A stretch of 14,996 nt of DNA, from the NCBI GenBank assembly GCA_021205585.1, contig JAJPXI010000096.1:1-14996 (forward strand), written 5' to 3'. Within the stretch, counting starts at the first letter, position 1. Each line of letters begins with the position of its first letter. Shown here piece after piece: positions 6,022 to 13,539 of this stretch. A model generated the notes under the pieces. The model was not told the DNA's origin and ran no database searches. It saw only the letters and a list, made by a program, of their open reading frames with translations. This stretch comes from Oscillospiraceae bacterium. GTDB lineage: Bacteria > Bacillota > Clostridia > Oscillospirales > Oscillospiraceae. Made by a program: the position numbers and the translations under genes.

Positions 6022-7593
6022 TTATCGCAGCAGCGCATCCTCCAATTCCGGCGCGGCGGTCAGGTCCAGCAGCAGCGCCGGGTCGATGCGCTCTCTCAGA
6101 GCTGCCCCCTCCACGTCGGTCAAGGACGGCTTGGGGAGCAGGGTAATCAGCCCGGCGTCACACAGCAGTGCGGCGCACTCCACGGGGCGATCCGGCACGG
6201 ACAGAGTCATGGTGTGACGGCCGTAGAGCAGCAGCTTTTTCTCCAGCTGCACGGCCTGCTCCGCCGAACCGGTCAAAACCACATAGGGCTTCTGGCCCTT
6301 TTGGGCGGCGCGGATCTGGGGCGTCACCTCCGTCGGCTCCCGTCCTCCCGGAGCCAGCGTCTGCTCCACCACGCCGCAGGCGCTGGTGGCGTTGGTCAGC
6401 CGATCGATCAGCAGCAGCTCTCCCAAAACCCTGTGCCGGGAGAACACATCGGCCACTACAGGCCGGGACAGGGACAGGCGGCATAGAGCGATCTCGTTTT
6501 TCTCCAGCGTGTCGGCCTCCCGGCGCTCGCCGCTGTTTACATTCAGGACGTACTCCACCTGGGAGATCACGCCGGGCACCAGCCCCGCGCCGCCCAGCTT
6601 GATGAAGAAATCTCCTCCGCCGGTCAGCGGCTTGTCGTCCATCCACAGCAGAGTGACCTGGAGAGAGTCGGTTAAAGCGGGGCGGGTATCCCGAACCAGC
6701 ACACAGCCCCGGGACAGGTCCACCTCGCGGTCCAACTGCAGGGAGACGGCCTGCCCGGCGCAGGCACTGCGCACCGGTGCACCGGCGGCGTAGATTCCCT
6801 TCACCCTGGCGCTCTCCCCACTGGGAAGAGCCGTCAGTGCGTCGCCTACAGCGATTTCTCCGGCCTCGATCTCCCCCTGAAAGCCCCGGAAGCTGCCGTC
6901 CGGCCGGGAGACCCGCTGGATCGGGAGGTAAAACCCCTCCTCCTGCTGCTGGTCGTCCACATCTACCGTCTCCAAAAACTCCAACAGCGTGGGGCCGGAA
7001 TACCAGTCCATGTGCGCAGAGCGAGTGGTTACATTGTCCCCCTCAGTGGCGGACAGGGGGATGATTTGCGCCTGCTCGATTTCCAACTCCCCGCACAGCT
7101 GCCGGATCTGTCCCTCTATGGAGCGGAACTCCTCCTGGCTGTACCCCACCAGATCCATTTTATTCACGGCAAATACAAAATGGCGAATCCCCATCAGCTT
7201 GCAGATATATCCGTGCCGCCGGGTCTGCACCAGCACACCTTGGGCAGCATCCACCAAAATCACAGACAGCTGGGCAAAGGAGGCTCCCACCGCCATGTTC
7301 CGGGTGTACTCCTCATGGCCGGGGGTGTCGGCCACGATGAAGGAGCGGCGCTGCGTGGTGAAATAACGGTAGGCCACGTCGATGGTGATGCCCTGCTCCC
7401 GCTCGGCCATCAGGCCATCCAGCAGCAGAGAGTAGTCAATATCCCCGCCCCGGGAACCCACCTTGCTATCCAGCTTCAGGGCCGCCTCCTGGTCGGCAAA
7501 GAGGAGCTTGGCGTCGTAGAGAATGTGTCCAATTAGGGTGGATTTTCCGTCATCCACACTGCCGCAGGTGATGAATTTTAAAAGCCCGGTCAT
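6022..7593 (-). CDS. cysN: Sulfate adenylyltransferase subunit 1 (GTPase) with degenerate APS-kinase-like tail
   Basis: A 523-residue EF-Tu-like GTPase that drives APS formation by CysD. P-loop GSVDDGKS is at 11-18, DTPGHEEY at 89-96 and NKMD at 144-147, followed by beta-barrel domains with FRGFQGEIEAG. Stand-alone CysN is about 430-475 residues. The extra tail (about 421-523) reads KGQKPYVVLTGSAEQAV, then LEKKLLLYGRHTM, ALLCDAGLITL and a DVEGAALRERI stretch. This follows the order of an APS kinase domain fused to CysN, but the kinase P-loop (GxxGxGKST) is missing and the domain is shortened. It probably makes no PAPS. The cysD stop and cysN start overlap by one base (TAATG), indicating translational coupling. 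Confidence 0.93.
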   Translation of the reverse strand: MTGLLKFITCGSVDDGKSTLIGHILYDAKLLFADQEAALKLDSKVGSRGGDIDYSLLLDGLMAEREQGITIDVAYRYFTTQRRSFIVADTPGHEEYTRNMAVGASFAQLSVILVDAAQGVLVQTRRHGYICKLMGIRHFVFAVNKMDLVGYSQEEFRSIEGQIRQLCGELEIEQAQIIPLSATEGDNVTTRSAHMDWYSGPTLLEFLETVDVDDQQQEEGFYLPIQRVSRPDGSFRGFQGEIEAGEIAVGDALTALPSGESARVKGIYAAGAPVRSACAGQAVSLQLDREVDLSRGCVLVRDTRPALTDSLQVTLLWMDDKPLTGGGDFFIKLGGAGLVPGVISQVEYVLNVNSGERREADTLEKNEIALCRLSLSRPVVADVFSRHRVLGELLLIDRLTNATSACGVVEQTLAPGGREPTEVTPQIRAAQKGQKPYVVLTGSAEQAVQLEKKLLLYGRHTMTLSVPDRPVECAALLCDAGLITLLPKPSLTDVEGAALRERIDPALLLDLTAAPELEDALLR

Positions 7594-8501
7594 TAAAAAT
7601 ATCCCTCCCGTTTCCGCTTTTCCATGCTGGCCGCACCGCCGTCGTGGTCAATGACCCGGCTGGTGCGTTCGCTCTCCACCGCGCTGAGAGTTTCCTGTAT
7701 GATTTCATCCAACGTGACCGCGTGAGACTCCACACCGCCGGTGAGTGGGTAGCAGCCCAGGGTGCGAAAGCGCACCCACCGGCGCTGAATGTTCTCCCCC
7801 GGTCGCAGGTGGGGAAGGATGCGCTCGTCGTCCACCAGAATCCAGGCGCCGTCCCGCTGGACTACCGGGCGCTCGGCGGCAAAATAGAGGGGGACAATGT
7901 CGATCTGCTCCTGGCGGATGTACTCCCAGATATCCCGCTCCGTCCAATTGGACAGGGGGAACACCCGGATGCTCTCTCCGGGATGGATGCGAGTGTTGTA
8001 CAGCTTCCACATCTCCGGGCGTTGATTCTTAGGATCCCAGGCCTGGGCGGCGCTGCGGAAGGAGAACACCCGCTCCTTGGCCCGGCTTTTCTCCTCATCC
8101 CGTCGGCCTCCGCCAAAGGCGGCGGTGAACTGGTATTTGCTCAGCGCCTGCCGAAGAGCCTGGGTTTTCATAATGTCCGTATAGGCCGAGCCGTGGTCAA
8201 AAGGGTTGATCCCCTGTTGGACGCCCTCCTGATTGGTGTAAACCAGCATCTCTAATCCGTATTTTTTTGCGATTTTATCACGGAACGAAATCATCTCGTG
8301 AAACTTCCAGGTAGTGTCGATATGCAAGAACGGGAAGGGCGGTTTTTCCGGGTAAAAGGCTTTCAGAGCCAGGTGGAGCATGACCGAGCTGTCCTTGCCG
8401 ATGGAATAGAGCATTACCGGCTTTTCGCACTCGGCGGCCACCTCCCGGATAATGTAGATGGACTCCGCCTCTAATTTTTCCAAATGAGATAGATGCCGCA
8501 T
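7593..8501 (-). CDS. cysD: Sulfate adenylyltransferase subunit 2 (ATP sulfurylase)
   Basis: A 302-residue PP-loop ATP pyrophosphatase that makes APS from sulfate and ATP together with CysN. The PP-loop is SIGKDSS (33-39). Family motifs AFGGGRRDEEKSRAKERVFSFR, LSNWTERDIWEYI and RFRTLGCYPLTGGVES are all present, and the length matches E. coli CysD. The ATG at 8501 has GGGAG five bases upstream. The gene follows a 116-base gap that contains a strong hairpin and a possible secondary promoter, so cysDN and downstream genes may be expressed at a level different from the transport genes. Confidence 0.96.
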   Translation of the reverse strand: MRHLSHLEKLEAESIYIIREVAAECEKPVMLYSIGKDSSVMLHLALKAFYPEKPPFPFLHIDTTWKFHEMISFRDKIAKKYGLEMLVYTNQEGVQQGINPFDHGSAYTDIMKTQALRQALSKYQFTAAFGGGRRDEEKSRAKERVFSFRSAAQAWDPKNQRPEMWKLYNTRIHPGESIRVFPLSNWTERDIWEYIRQEQIDIVPLYFAAERPVVQRDGAWILVDDERILPHLRPGENIQRRWVRFRTLGCYPLTGGVESHAVTLDEIIQETLSAVESERTSRVIDHDGGAASMEKRKREGYF

Positions 8502-8542
8502 GGTATCTCCCTTTCGTAATCATTTCCGAAAACCGCGCCAAT

Positions 8543-8570
8543 GGCAGATGGTAAACGGATACCATCTGCC
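8543..8570 (-). repeat. Perfect 11-bp inverted repeat in the aprB-cysD gap
   Basis: GGCAGATGGTA, a 6-base loop, then TACCATCTGCC. The arms lie at 8543-8553 and 8560-8570. On the minus strand no U-tract follows, so it is unlikely to be a factor-independent terminator. It may protect the aprBA mRNA 3' end, mark a processing site, or be an operator for a dimeric regulator, possibly the one encoded downstream. Confidence 0.75.
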
Positions 8571-8580
8571 TGAAACGCAG

Positions 8581-8608
8581 CTTATAGAAATTTTGTTTTG
8601 ATATGTAA
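8581..8608 (-). promoter_or_regulatory. Possible internal promoter for cysD
   Basis: On the minus strand TTACAT (8608-8603), a 16-base spacer and TATAAG (8586-8581) form a weak sigma-70-like pair in the AT-rich part of the aprB-cysD gap. The inverted repeat at 8543-8570 would then lie at the very start of the new transcript. Evidence is limited to this match. Confidence 0.3.
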
Positions 8609-8617
8609 TAGCGTATG

Positions 8618-8932
8618 TCAGTACTGATTGGCGCTGGTGCTGTCCACGCTGACGGTCACCGACTCCCGGCCTGGGCGCTCGATCACCCAGTGGGAAATTC
8701 GGCCCTCCCGCCGGACATACATCTGGCCGCCCCGGCCGCCGATGTCGGCGCCCAGGTAAAAACGTAAGGCCCCGAATTGGCAGGCTTTCAGGCAGGCCGT
8801 GCAGCCCCAGCAGTCCTCCGGCCGGTCCAGAACGGCCTTGTTCTGCCCGCCCAGCCGGAACAGATTGCCCGGGCAGGCCTCCACACAGGCGCCGCAGCCC
8901 CGACAGGCGTCACGCTGGATCCGTATGCTCAT
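8618..8932 (-). CDS. aprB: Adenylylsulfate reductase beta-like ferredoxin (short AprB)
   Basis: A 104-residue two-cluster ferredoxin. Cluster ligands are C10, C13, C16, C20 (CRGCGACVEACP) and C41, C44, C47, C51 (CWGCTACLKAC). After the second cluster the stretch FGALRFYLGADIGGRGGQMYVRR and the SHWVIERPG beta-strands align in order with dissimilatory AprB. That protein continues for roughly 50 more residues in a tail wrapping AprA; this one stops after the beta-sheet. The start overlaps the aprA 3' end by about 20 bases. ATG 8932 (MSIRIQ) fits the family best, with a GTG at 8941 as alternative. It should pass electrons to the FAD of the alpha subunit. It could also be annotated merely as a 4Fe-4S protein, but position next to AprA-like and CysDN favours APS reductase. 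Confidence 0.85.
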   Translation of the reverse strand: MSIRIQRDACRGCGACVEACPGNLFRLGGQNKAVLDRPEDCWGCTACLKACQFGALRFYLGADIGGRGGQMYVRREGRISHWVIERPGRESVTVSVDSTSANQY

Positions 8933-10619
8933 AGCGTTCACCGCCTTCCTCTACCCGGCGCACGAATGTGCGGATGTCTCCGCCCTCAAGCCGGGAATTG
9001 ACGAACTGCCGCTCCCAGGCCGGGTCGGGCTCCGGGTAGTCCAGATTGACTCCAAAGCCCGGCCACCGGGTTTCCTTTCGGGCCAGCAGATGGGCCAGCA
9101 GGCCCCGGCAGACCAACAGCCGGTCCTTTAGCTCGTAAACCCGGAGAAGCGCTCTGGTATCCGCCGCGCCCAAGTCTTTGACGAATCCTGAGAGAACTTC
9201 GATCTCGTCACGGGCCTGGTCAAGTTGCCTGGCGCTGTAGCGATAGGCGGTGGAAATCCCCCCAGCGTAAACATCCATGGCCTTCTGCATTCCCTGCTCC
9301 AGCTGGTCGGCAGTGTACAGGCCCTCTCCGCTCCCGCCGGACAGGCGGTTCTGGTAGTCGGCGAAAATGGCCGCCTGCTGTTCCGCATCCCCCGGCTCCG
9401 AAGGCAGGGTCACCAGATCCGCCAGGATGGCCTGGGCCGCCAGCTTGCCCTCCGCCAGCGCCCCGGATACAAATTTCTTCGGCGCGCCGCCGGCCACATC
9501 TCCAGCGGCATAAAGGCCGGGCAGGGTGGTGCGCCGGCCAGTGTCCACCCAGTAGCCACTGCCCGTGTGCCCGCCTACCACATAGGGTTCGGACCCTTCG
9601 ATCTCCACATTCTGCTGGGAGGGGGGCTGCTCGCTTTCAATCCACTTCAGGGCCTGGCTGGGGGCCATGTTCAGATAGGCCCGGAGCAGCTGTTGATCCT
9701 GCTCCGGGGCAATGCCCTGGGTTTGCAGATAGCAGGGGCCGCGGCCCTCTAAGGTCTCCTGCGTTACTCCGTAGGCCCGGCCGGAGGTGGACAGGCCATA
9801 GCGGCTTTCAAAGTTTTCACCCAGGGCATTGACCTCCTTGGCTTCCACACCCAGGGCGAGGGTTCCGGTAGGGGCGATGGTATCCTTGCACCGCTGGGCC
9901 ACAAAGCGCATTTCAAAGCTGGTCATCTCCGCCCCGGCCCGCAGGCCCATGGCGTAGCCCGCCCCGGCGTTGAAGGGAGGGTACCACATTTTATGCCGGG
10001 AAAATCCGGGGTTGTTGGGCCGGTAAAGGCCCGCCGCCCCGCCTGTGGCGCACAGGACGGCCCTGGCGTGGAGAAAATAAGCCTGCGCCTCACCGACGGA
10101 AAAGCCAGCCGCTCCCACTACCCGGCTGCCGGGGCCGTCCAGGGTCAGGTAATCCGTCAGGTTCACATGGTTGAGCACCTGCACATTGGGGCAGGCGGCC
10201 ACCGCACGGGCCAGAATGGGCTTGATGTTCTCGCCGTTGATTTTAATGTTCTGCCTGCCCCGGCTGACATACGCCCCGGTCTCATCCTTCAAAATGACCA
10301 GACCCAGCCGCTCCAGATGCTCCACAGCCTGATTAAATTCCCTGGCCATGGACAAAACCAGGTCGTCCCGGATCAGCCCCGCTGCGTCCCAGCGGACAAA
10401 CTCCAAATAGTCCTCCGGAGTCTGGCCGGGGGTGATGTAGGCGTTGATGGCGTTGACCCCCGCTGCAAGGCACCCGCTGCGCCGGATGTTGGCCTTTTCC
10501 GCCACGAGGATTTTCAGCTTCGGGTTCAGACGGGAGGCGGTCAATGCGGCGTAGCACCCAGCTGTCCCCCCGCCGATAATCAACACATCGGCATGAATAT
10601 GTGCCTGTTTCAAGGGCAT
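8910..10619 (-). CDS. aprA: Adenylylsulfate reductase alpha-like flavoprotein
   Basis: A 569-residue protein of the fumarate reductase/succinate dehydrogenase/AprA flavoprotein family. The FAD loop is VLIIGGGTAGCYAAL (12-26), followed by RRSGCLAAGVNAIN. The later stretch GGHTGSGYWVDTGRRTT and LPGLYAAGDVAGGAPKKFVSG corresponds to the AprA region with its active-site histidine and the PGLFAAGD-x-AGGAPHKFVSG motif. It would reduce APS to sulfite and AMP with electrons from the AprB-like ferredoxin. The ATG at 10619 has GGAGAGG only a few bases upstream; cysA ends 27 bases before. It is shorter than dissimilatory AprA (over 600 residues). No qmo or dsr genes are in the window, and the link to a sulfate ABC transporter points to assimilation. 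Confidence 0.88.
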   Translation of the reverse strand: MPLKQAHIHADVLIIGGGTAGCYAALTASRLNPKLKILVAEKANIRRSGCLAAGVNAINAYITPGQTPEDYLEFVRWDAAGLIRDDLVLSMAREFNQAVEHLERLGLVILKDETGAYVSRGRQNIKINGENIKPILARAVAACPNVQVLNHVNLTDYLTLDGPGSRVVGAAGFSVGEAQAYFLHARAVLCATGGAAGLYRPNNPGFSRHKMWYPPFNAGAGYAMGLRAGAEMTSFEMRFVAQRCKDTIAPTGTLALGVEAKEVNALGENFESRYGLSTSGRAYGVTQETLEGRGPCYLQTQGIAPEQDQQLLRAYLNMAPSQALKWIESEQPPSQQNVEIEGSEPYVVGGHTGSGYWVDTGRRTTLPGLYAAGDVAGGAPKKFVSGALAEGKLAAQAILADLVTLPSEPGDAEQQAAIFADYQNRLSGGSGEGLYTADQLEQGMQKAMDVYAGGISTAYRYSARQLDQARDEIEVLSGFVKDLGAADTRALLRVYELKDRLLVCRGLLAHLLARKETRWPGFGVNLDYPEPDPAWERQFVNSRLEGGDIRTFVRRVEEGGERYEHTDPA

Positions 10620-10646
10620 TTTCCTCTCCTGTCCTTCTTTTCTTTC

Positions 10647-11723
10647 TCAAATGACGATGCTCTCACTGCGTAGAGACTGGTTTTCCTGGAGGGTGATGGT
10701 CTCGCCATTGATGATGTACATACGGTGGATAAACACATTCACTGTCTCCCCAATCTCCACCGGCTGATCGGTGACGCTGCGCACAGCGGAGAGAAGTACG
10801 CCGTGGATCCTGACCCGCACTTCAATGCTGCTGCCGCGGAAGATGATGTCCTCTACCGTTCCCTCCTCAGCGGAGGTGCTGTACTGCTGTTGTTCGCCTT
10901 TTTTGAACACACGGATAAATTCCGGGCGAAGAATGGCCACACTCTCCGGTCCCTCATCACGGAAGAATCGGAACTGTGTGTACTCCTCTACCGGGATAGA
11001 CTGGCCGATAAACTGGGCCACAAAGGGTGTGGCCGGGTTGTCATATAACTCCTGTGGGCTTCCTATTTGCTCCACGCGCCCCTGATTGGTCAGGATGATC
11101 TGGTCGGATACCTCAATGGCCTCGCTCTGGTCATGGGTCACAAAAATGCTGGTGATGCCCAACCGGTTGATCATATCCCGCAGCCAGGTGCGCAGTTCCA
11201 GACGGACCTTGGCGTCGATGGCGGCGAAAGGTTCGTCCAGCAGCAGCAGCTGGGGCCTGGGGGCCAGCGCCCGTGCGAAGGCCACCCGCTGGCGCTGGCC
11301 GCCGGAGAGCTGACTGGGGTAGCGCTTTTCCAGCCCTTCGCAGTCGATCAGCTTCAAAAGCTCCTTCACCCGCGCATCGATTTCCGTCCGTCCGGCTTTT
11401 TTCACCCGAAGGCCGAAGGCAATGTTATCGTAAACCGTCATATAGCGGAACAGGGCATAGTTTTGGAACACAAAGCCGATCCCCCGCTGACTGCCGGGCA
11501 CCTTGTTGACCACCTTGCCGTTGAGCAAAATTTCCCCGCTGTCCGGCTGCTCCAGTCCGGCGATCATCCGCAGAATGGTGGTTTTCCCGCTGCCGCTGGG
11601 ACCCAGCAGAGCCGCCAGATGACCGGAGGGAATTTGAAAATTGATGTCCTTGGAGGCATGAAATTTTCCAAAGCTCTTTTCAATGTGCCGGAGCTCTACA
11701 TAATTTTCTGTTGTCTCGTTCAT
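10647..11723 (-). CDS. cysA: Sulfate/thiosulfate ABC transporter ATP-binding protein
   Basis: A 358-residue ABC ATPase powering the CysTW permease. Walker A GPSGSGKT is at 41-48, Q-loop FVFQNYALF near 84-92, signature LSGGQ at 139-143, Walker B LLLLDEP near 159-165 and the switch histidine in VTHDQ (197). The C-terminal 120 residues form a TOBE-like regulatory region, as in CysA. The chosen ATG (11723) has GAGG six bases upstream. A GTG at 11735 overlaps the cysW stop codon and would add four residues. The gene follows cysW with only an 8-base gap. Confidence 0.95.
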   Translation of the reverse strand: MNETTENYVELRHIEKSFGKFHASKDINFQIPSGHLAALLGPSGSGKTTILRMIAGLEQPDSGEILLNGKVVNKVPGSQRGIGFVFQNYALFRYMTVYDNIAFGLRVKKAGRTEIDARVKELLKLIDCEGLEKRYPSQLSGGQRQRVAFARALAPRPQLLLLDEPFAAIDAKVRLELRTWLRDMINRLGITSIFVTHDQSEAIEVSDQIILTNQGRVEQIGSPQELYDNPATPFVAQFIGQSIPVEEYTQFRFFRDEGPESVAILRPEFIRVFKKGEQQQYSTSAEEGTVEDIIFRGSSIEVRVRIHGVLLSAVRSVTDQPVEIGETVNVFIHRMYIINGETITLQENQSLRSESIVI

Positions 11724-11731
11724 TGCGCACC

Positions 11732-12571
11732 TCACTTCAAGCTGTCGTCGGACTTGTTGCCCTTATATTCGACCACACTGCGCAGCACCAGCACAATCAG
11801 AGCCATCACCACCAGCAAAGAGGCAATGGCGAAGGCGCCGGTAAAGTCATAGCCCTGGTAGAGCAGCTCCACATACAAAGGCACGGTATTGGTCTTCCCC
11901 CGCAGGTGTCCGGACAGAACGGACACTGCGCCAAATTCTCCCATGGCCCTGGCTGTGCACAGCACCACGCCGTAGAGCAGCGCCCACTTGATGTGGGGGA
12001 AGGTGACCCGGCGGAAAATAGTCCATGTCCCGGCCCCAAACAGGGCGGCGGCCTCTTCCTCGTCGGTGCCCTTGGCGGTCAGCACGGGGATCAGTTCCCT
12101 GGAGATGAAAGGAAAGGTGACAAAAATCGTTGCCAGCACAATCCCCGGCACTGCGTAGACAATTTTAATGCCATGGTTCTGGAGAAATGGATAAAGGACG
12201 CTCTGCCGACCAAACAGCAGCACATAAATCAGACCGGCGATGACGGGGGAGATGGTCACGGGCAGGTCGATAAAGGTGGAGATCACCTTTTTGCCGTGAA
12301 AGCGGAAAAACGTGATGCACCAAGCTGCCGCCAGGCCGAACAATGTGTTGACCACCACGCTGATGACCGTTACCCTCAGGGTCAGCGAAACGGCCTTCAG
12401 GGCGTACTCATCGGTCACGGCCTCCAGATAGGCCTCCAGGCCATCCCGGAAGGCGGTGATCAGAATGTAAATCAGCGGAAGCAGGAGCATGACGCACAGG
12501 AACACTGCGCACAGGATAATCAAAAACCACGCAAAAGGCCCCTTCTTTTGCCGGGCTTGCGATGCTTTCAT
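11732..12571 (-). CDS. cysW: Sulfate ABC transporter permease CysW
   Basis: A 279-residue inner-membrane permease. Six hydrophobic segments are visible, beginning with FAWFLIILCAVFLCVMLLLP near residue 13. The permease loop that contacts CysA reads EEEAAALFGAGTWTIFRRVTFPHIKWALLYG, the EAA motif with conserved glycine. The motif ARAMGEFGAVSVLSG, with its glycine and glutamate, is typical of sulfate and molybdate permeases. The ATG at 12571 has GAGGTG upstream. It follows cysT by 21 bases. Second in order of the two permeases, as usual for sbp-cysTWA. Confidence 0.94.
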   Translation of the reverse strand: MKASQARQKKGPFAWFLIILCAVFLCVMLLLPLIYILITAFRDGLEAYLEAVTDEYALKAVSLTLRVTVISVVVNTLFGLAAAWCITFFRFHGKKVISTFIDLPVTISPVIAGLIYVLLFGRQSVLYPFLQNHGIKIVYAVPGIVLATIFVTFPFISRELIPVLTAKGTDEEEAAALFGAGTWTIFRRVTFPHIKWALLYGVVLCTARAMGEFGAVSVLSGHLRGKTNTVPLYVELLYQGYDFTGAFAIASLLVVMALIVLVLRSVVEYKGNKSDDSLK

Positions 12572-12592
12572 TGTCGTTTCACCTCACAAAAA

Positions 12593-13429
12593 TCAATCCC
12601 GGCCTTTTGTCCGTCTGGACACAACGCCCTGTAAAATGGCGTTGACCAGCAAAATCAAAAAGGCGATGGCCAGCATGACCAGAGCGATGGAGGTGGCACT
12701 GACATAGTCGTACTCCTGCAGCTCAGACATAATCATCAGCGGCGCGATCTCCGTTTCATAAGGGGTATTGCCCGCGATGAATACCACGCTGCCATACTCT
12801 CCAATGCCGCGGGCAAAGGCCAGGGTAAAGCCTGAGAGCAGGGCCGGGAACAACTCCGGAAAGATGACCCTCCAAAAGGTGCGCACACGTCCCGCTCCCA
12901 GAATCGCGGCGGCCTCCTCATACTGCACATCGATCTTCTCCAGCACCGGCTGGACGCTGCGCACCACAAAAGGAATGCCGATGAACACCAGTGCTACAGT
13001 GATGCCCGTTCGGGTGTAAGCGATGTCAATGCCGAAGCGGGCGAACAGGCTGCCCACCCAACCGGTGGACACGGTCAGGTGGGTCAGGGCGATGCCCGCC
13101 ACGGCGGTGGGCAGGGCGAAGGGCAGTTCGATAATGCCGTCCAAGATCCGCTTGCCCGGAAATTCATAGCGCACCAGCACCCAGGCCAGGGCCAGCCCCA
13201 TGACTGCGTTGATCAGCGCGGCGATCAAAGCCGTGAGGAAGCTGACATAGTAGCTCGCCAATACCCTGCGGCGGGTCACGGTGGCGACAAAGTCCGCCCA
13301 GGAAATCTGAGCCGTGTAGATGACCAGGCTGGCCAGGGGAATCAGGACGATTATGCTCAAAATCGTAATCATGATTCCAAAGGACAGGCCAAAGCCCGGA
13401 ATGATGCTTTTTCGTCTGGTAAGGCCCAT
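12593..13429 (-). CDS. cysT: Sulfate ABC transporter permease CysT
   Basis: A 278-residue inner-membrane permease, partner of CysW. It has about six membrane spans (the first near residues 14-40), the EAA loop EEAAAILGAGRVRTFWRVIFPELFPALLSG, and the motif ARGIGEYGSVVFIAGNTP, which is diagnostic of CysT (CysU). LPFALPTAVAGIALTHL is also characteristic. The ATG at 13429 is preceded by AAAGGAG. The gene is separated from sbp by 110 bases containing a strong hairpin, whereas the permease and ATPase genes are tightly packed. Confidence 0.95.
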   Translation of the reverse strand: MGLTRRKSIIPGFGLSFGIMITILSIIVLIPLASLVIYTAQISWADFVATVTRRRVLASYYVSFLTALIAALINAVMGLALAWVLVRYEFPGKRILDGIIELPFALPTAVAGIALTHLTVSTGWVGSLFARFGIDIAYTRTGITVALVFIGIPFVVRSVQPVLEKIDVQYEEAAAILGAGRVRTFWRVIFPELFPALLSGFTLAFARGIGEYGSVVFIAGNTPYETEIAPLMIMSELQEYDYVSATSIALVMLAIAFLILLVNAILQGVVSRRTKGRD

Positions 13430-13470
13430 GCCTCAGGACTCCTTTCAGATGGAGCATTGGAATACACGCC

Positions 13471-13505
13471 GAACTTGGGGCAAGAAAGGTTCCTGCCCCA
13501 AGTTC
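13471..13505 (-). repeat. Perfect 12-bp hairpin between sbp and cysT
   Basis: GAACTTGGGGCA (13471-13482) pairs exactly with TGCCCCAAGTTC (13494-13505) across an 11-base loop. No U-tract follows on the minus strand, so full termination is unlikely. Position between a binding-protein gene and its permeases fits a structure that blocks 3' exonucleases and keeps sbp mRNA more abundant than permease mRNA, as known for malE-malF. That role here is inferred. Confidence 0.8.
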
Positions 13506-13539
13506 AGGCTTCTAAACTTTGCTCTCGATGGTCGGACTT

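Noticed and set aside
5374..6486. 370-codon plus-strand open frame
   Set aside because: Antisense shadow of the regulator and cysN genes in GC-rich DNA; Gln/Gly/Arg-rich with no domain.
11711..12634. 307-codon plus-strand open frame
   Set aside because: Antisense shadow of cysW; low-complexity His/Gln/Gly-rich translation is typical of the reverse of a membrane-protein gene.
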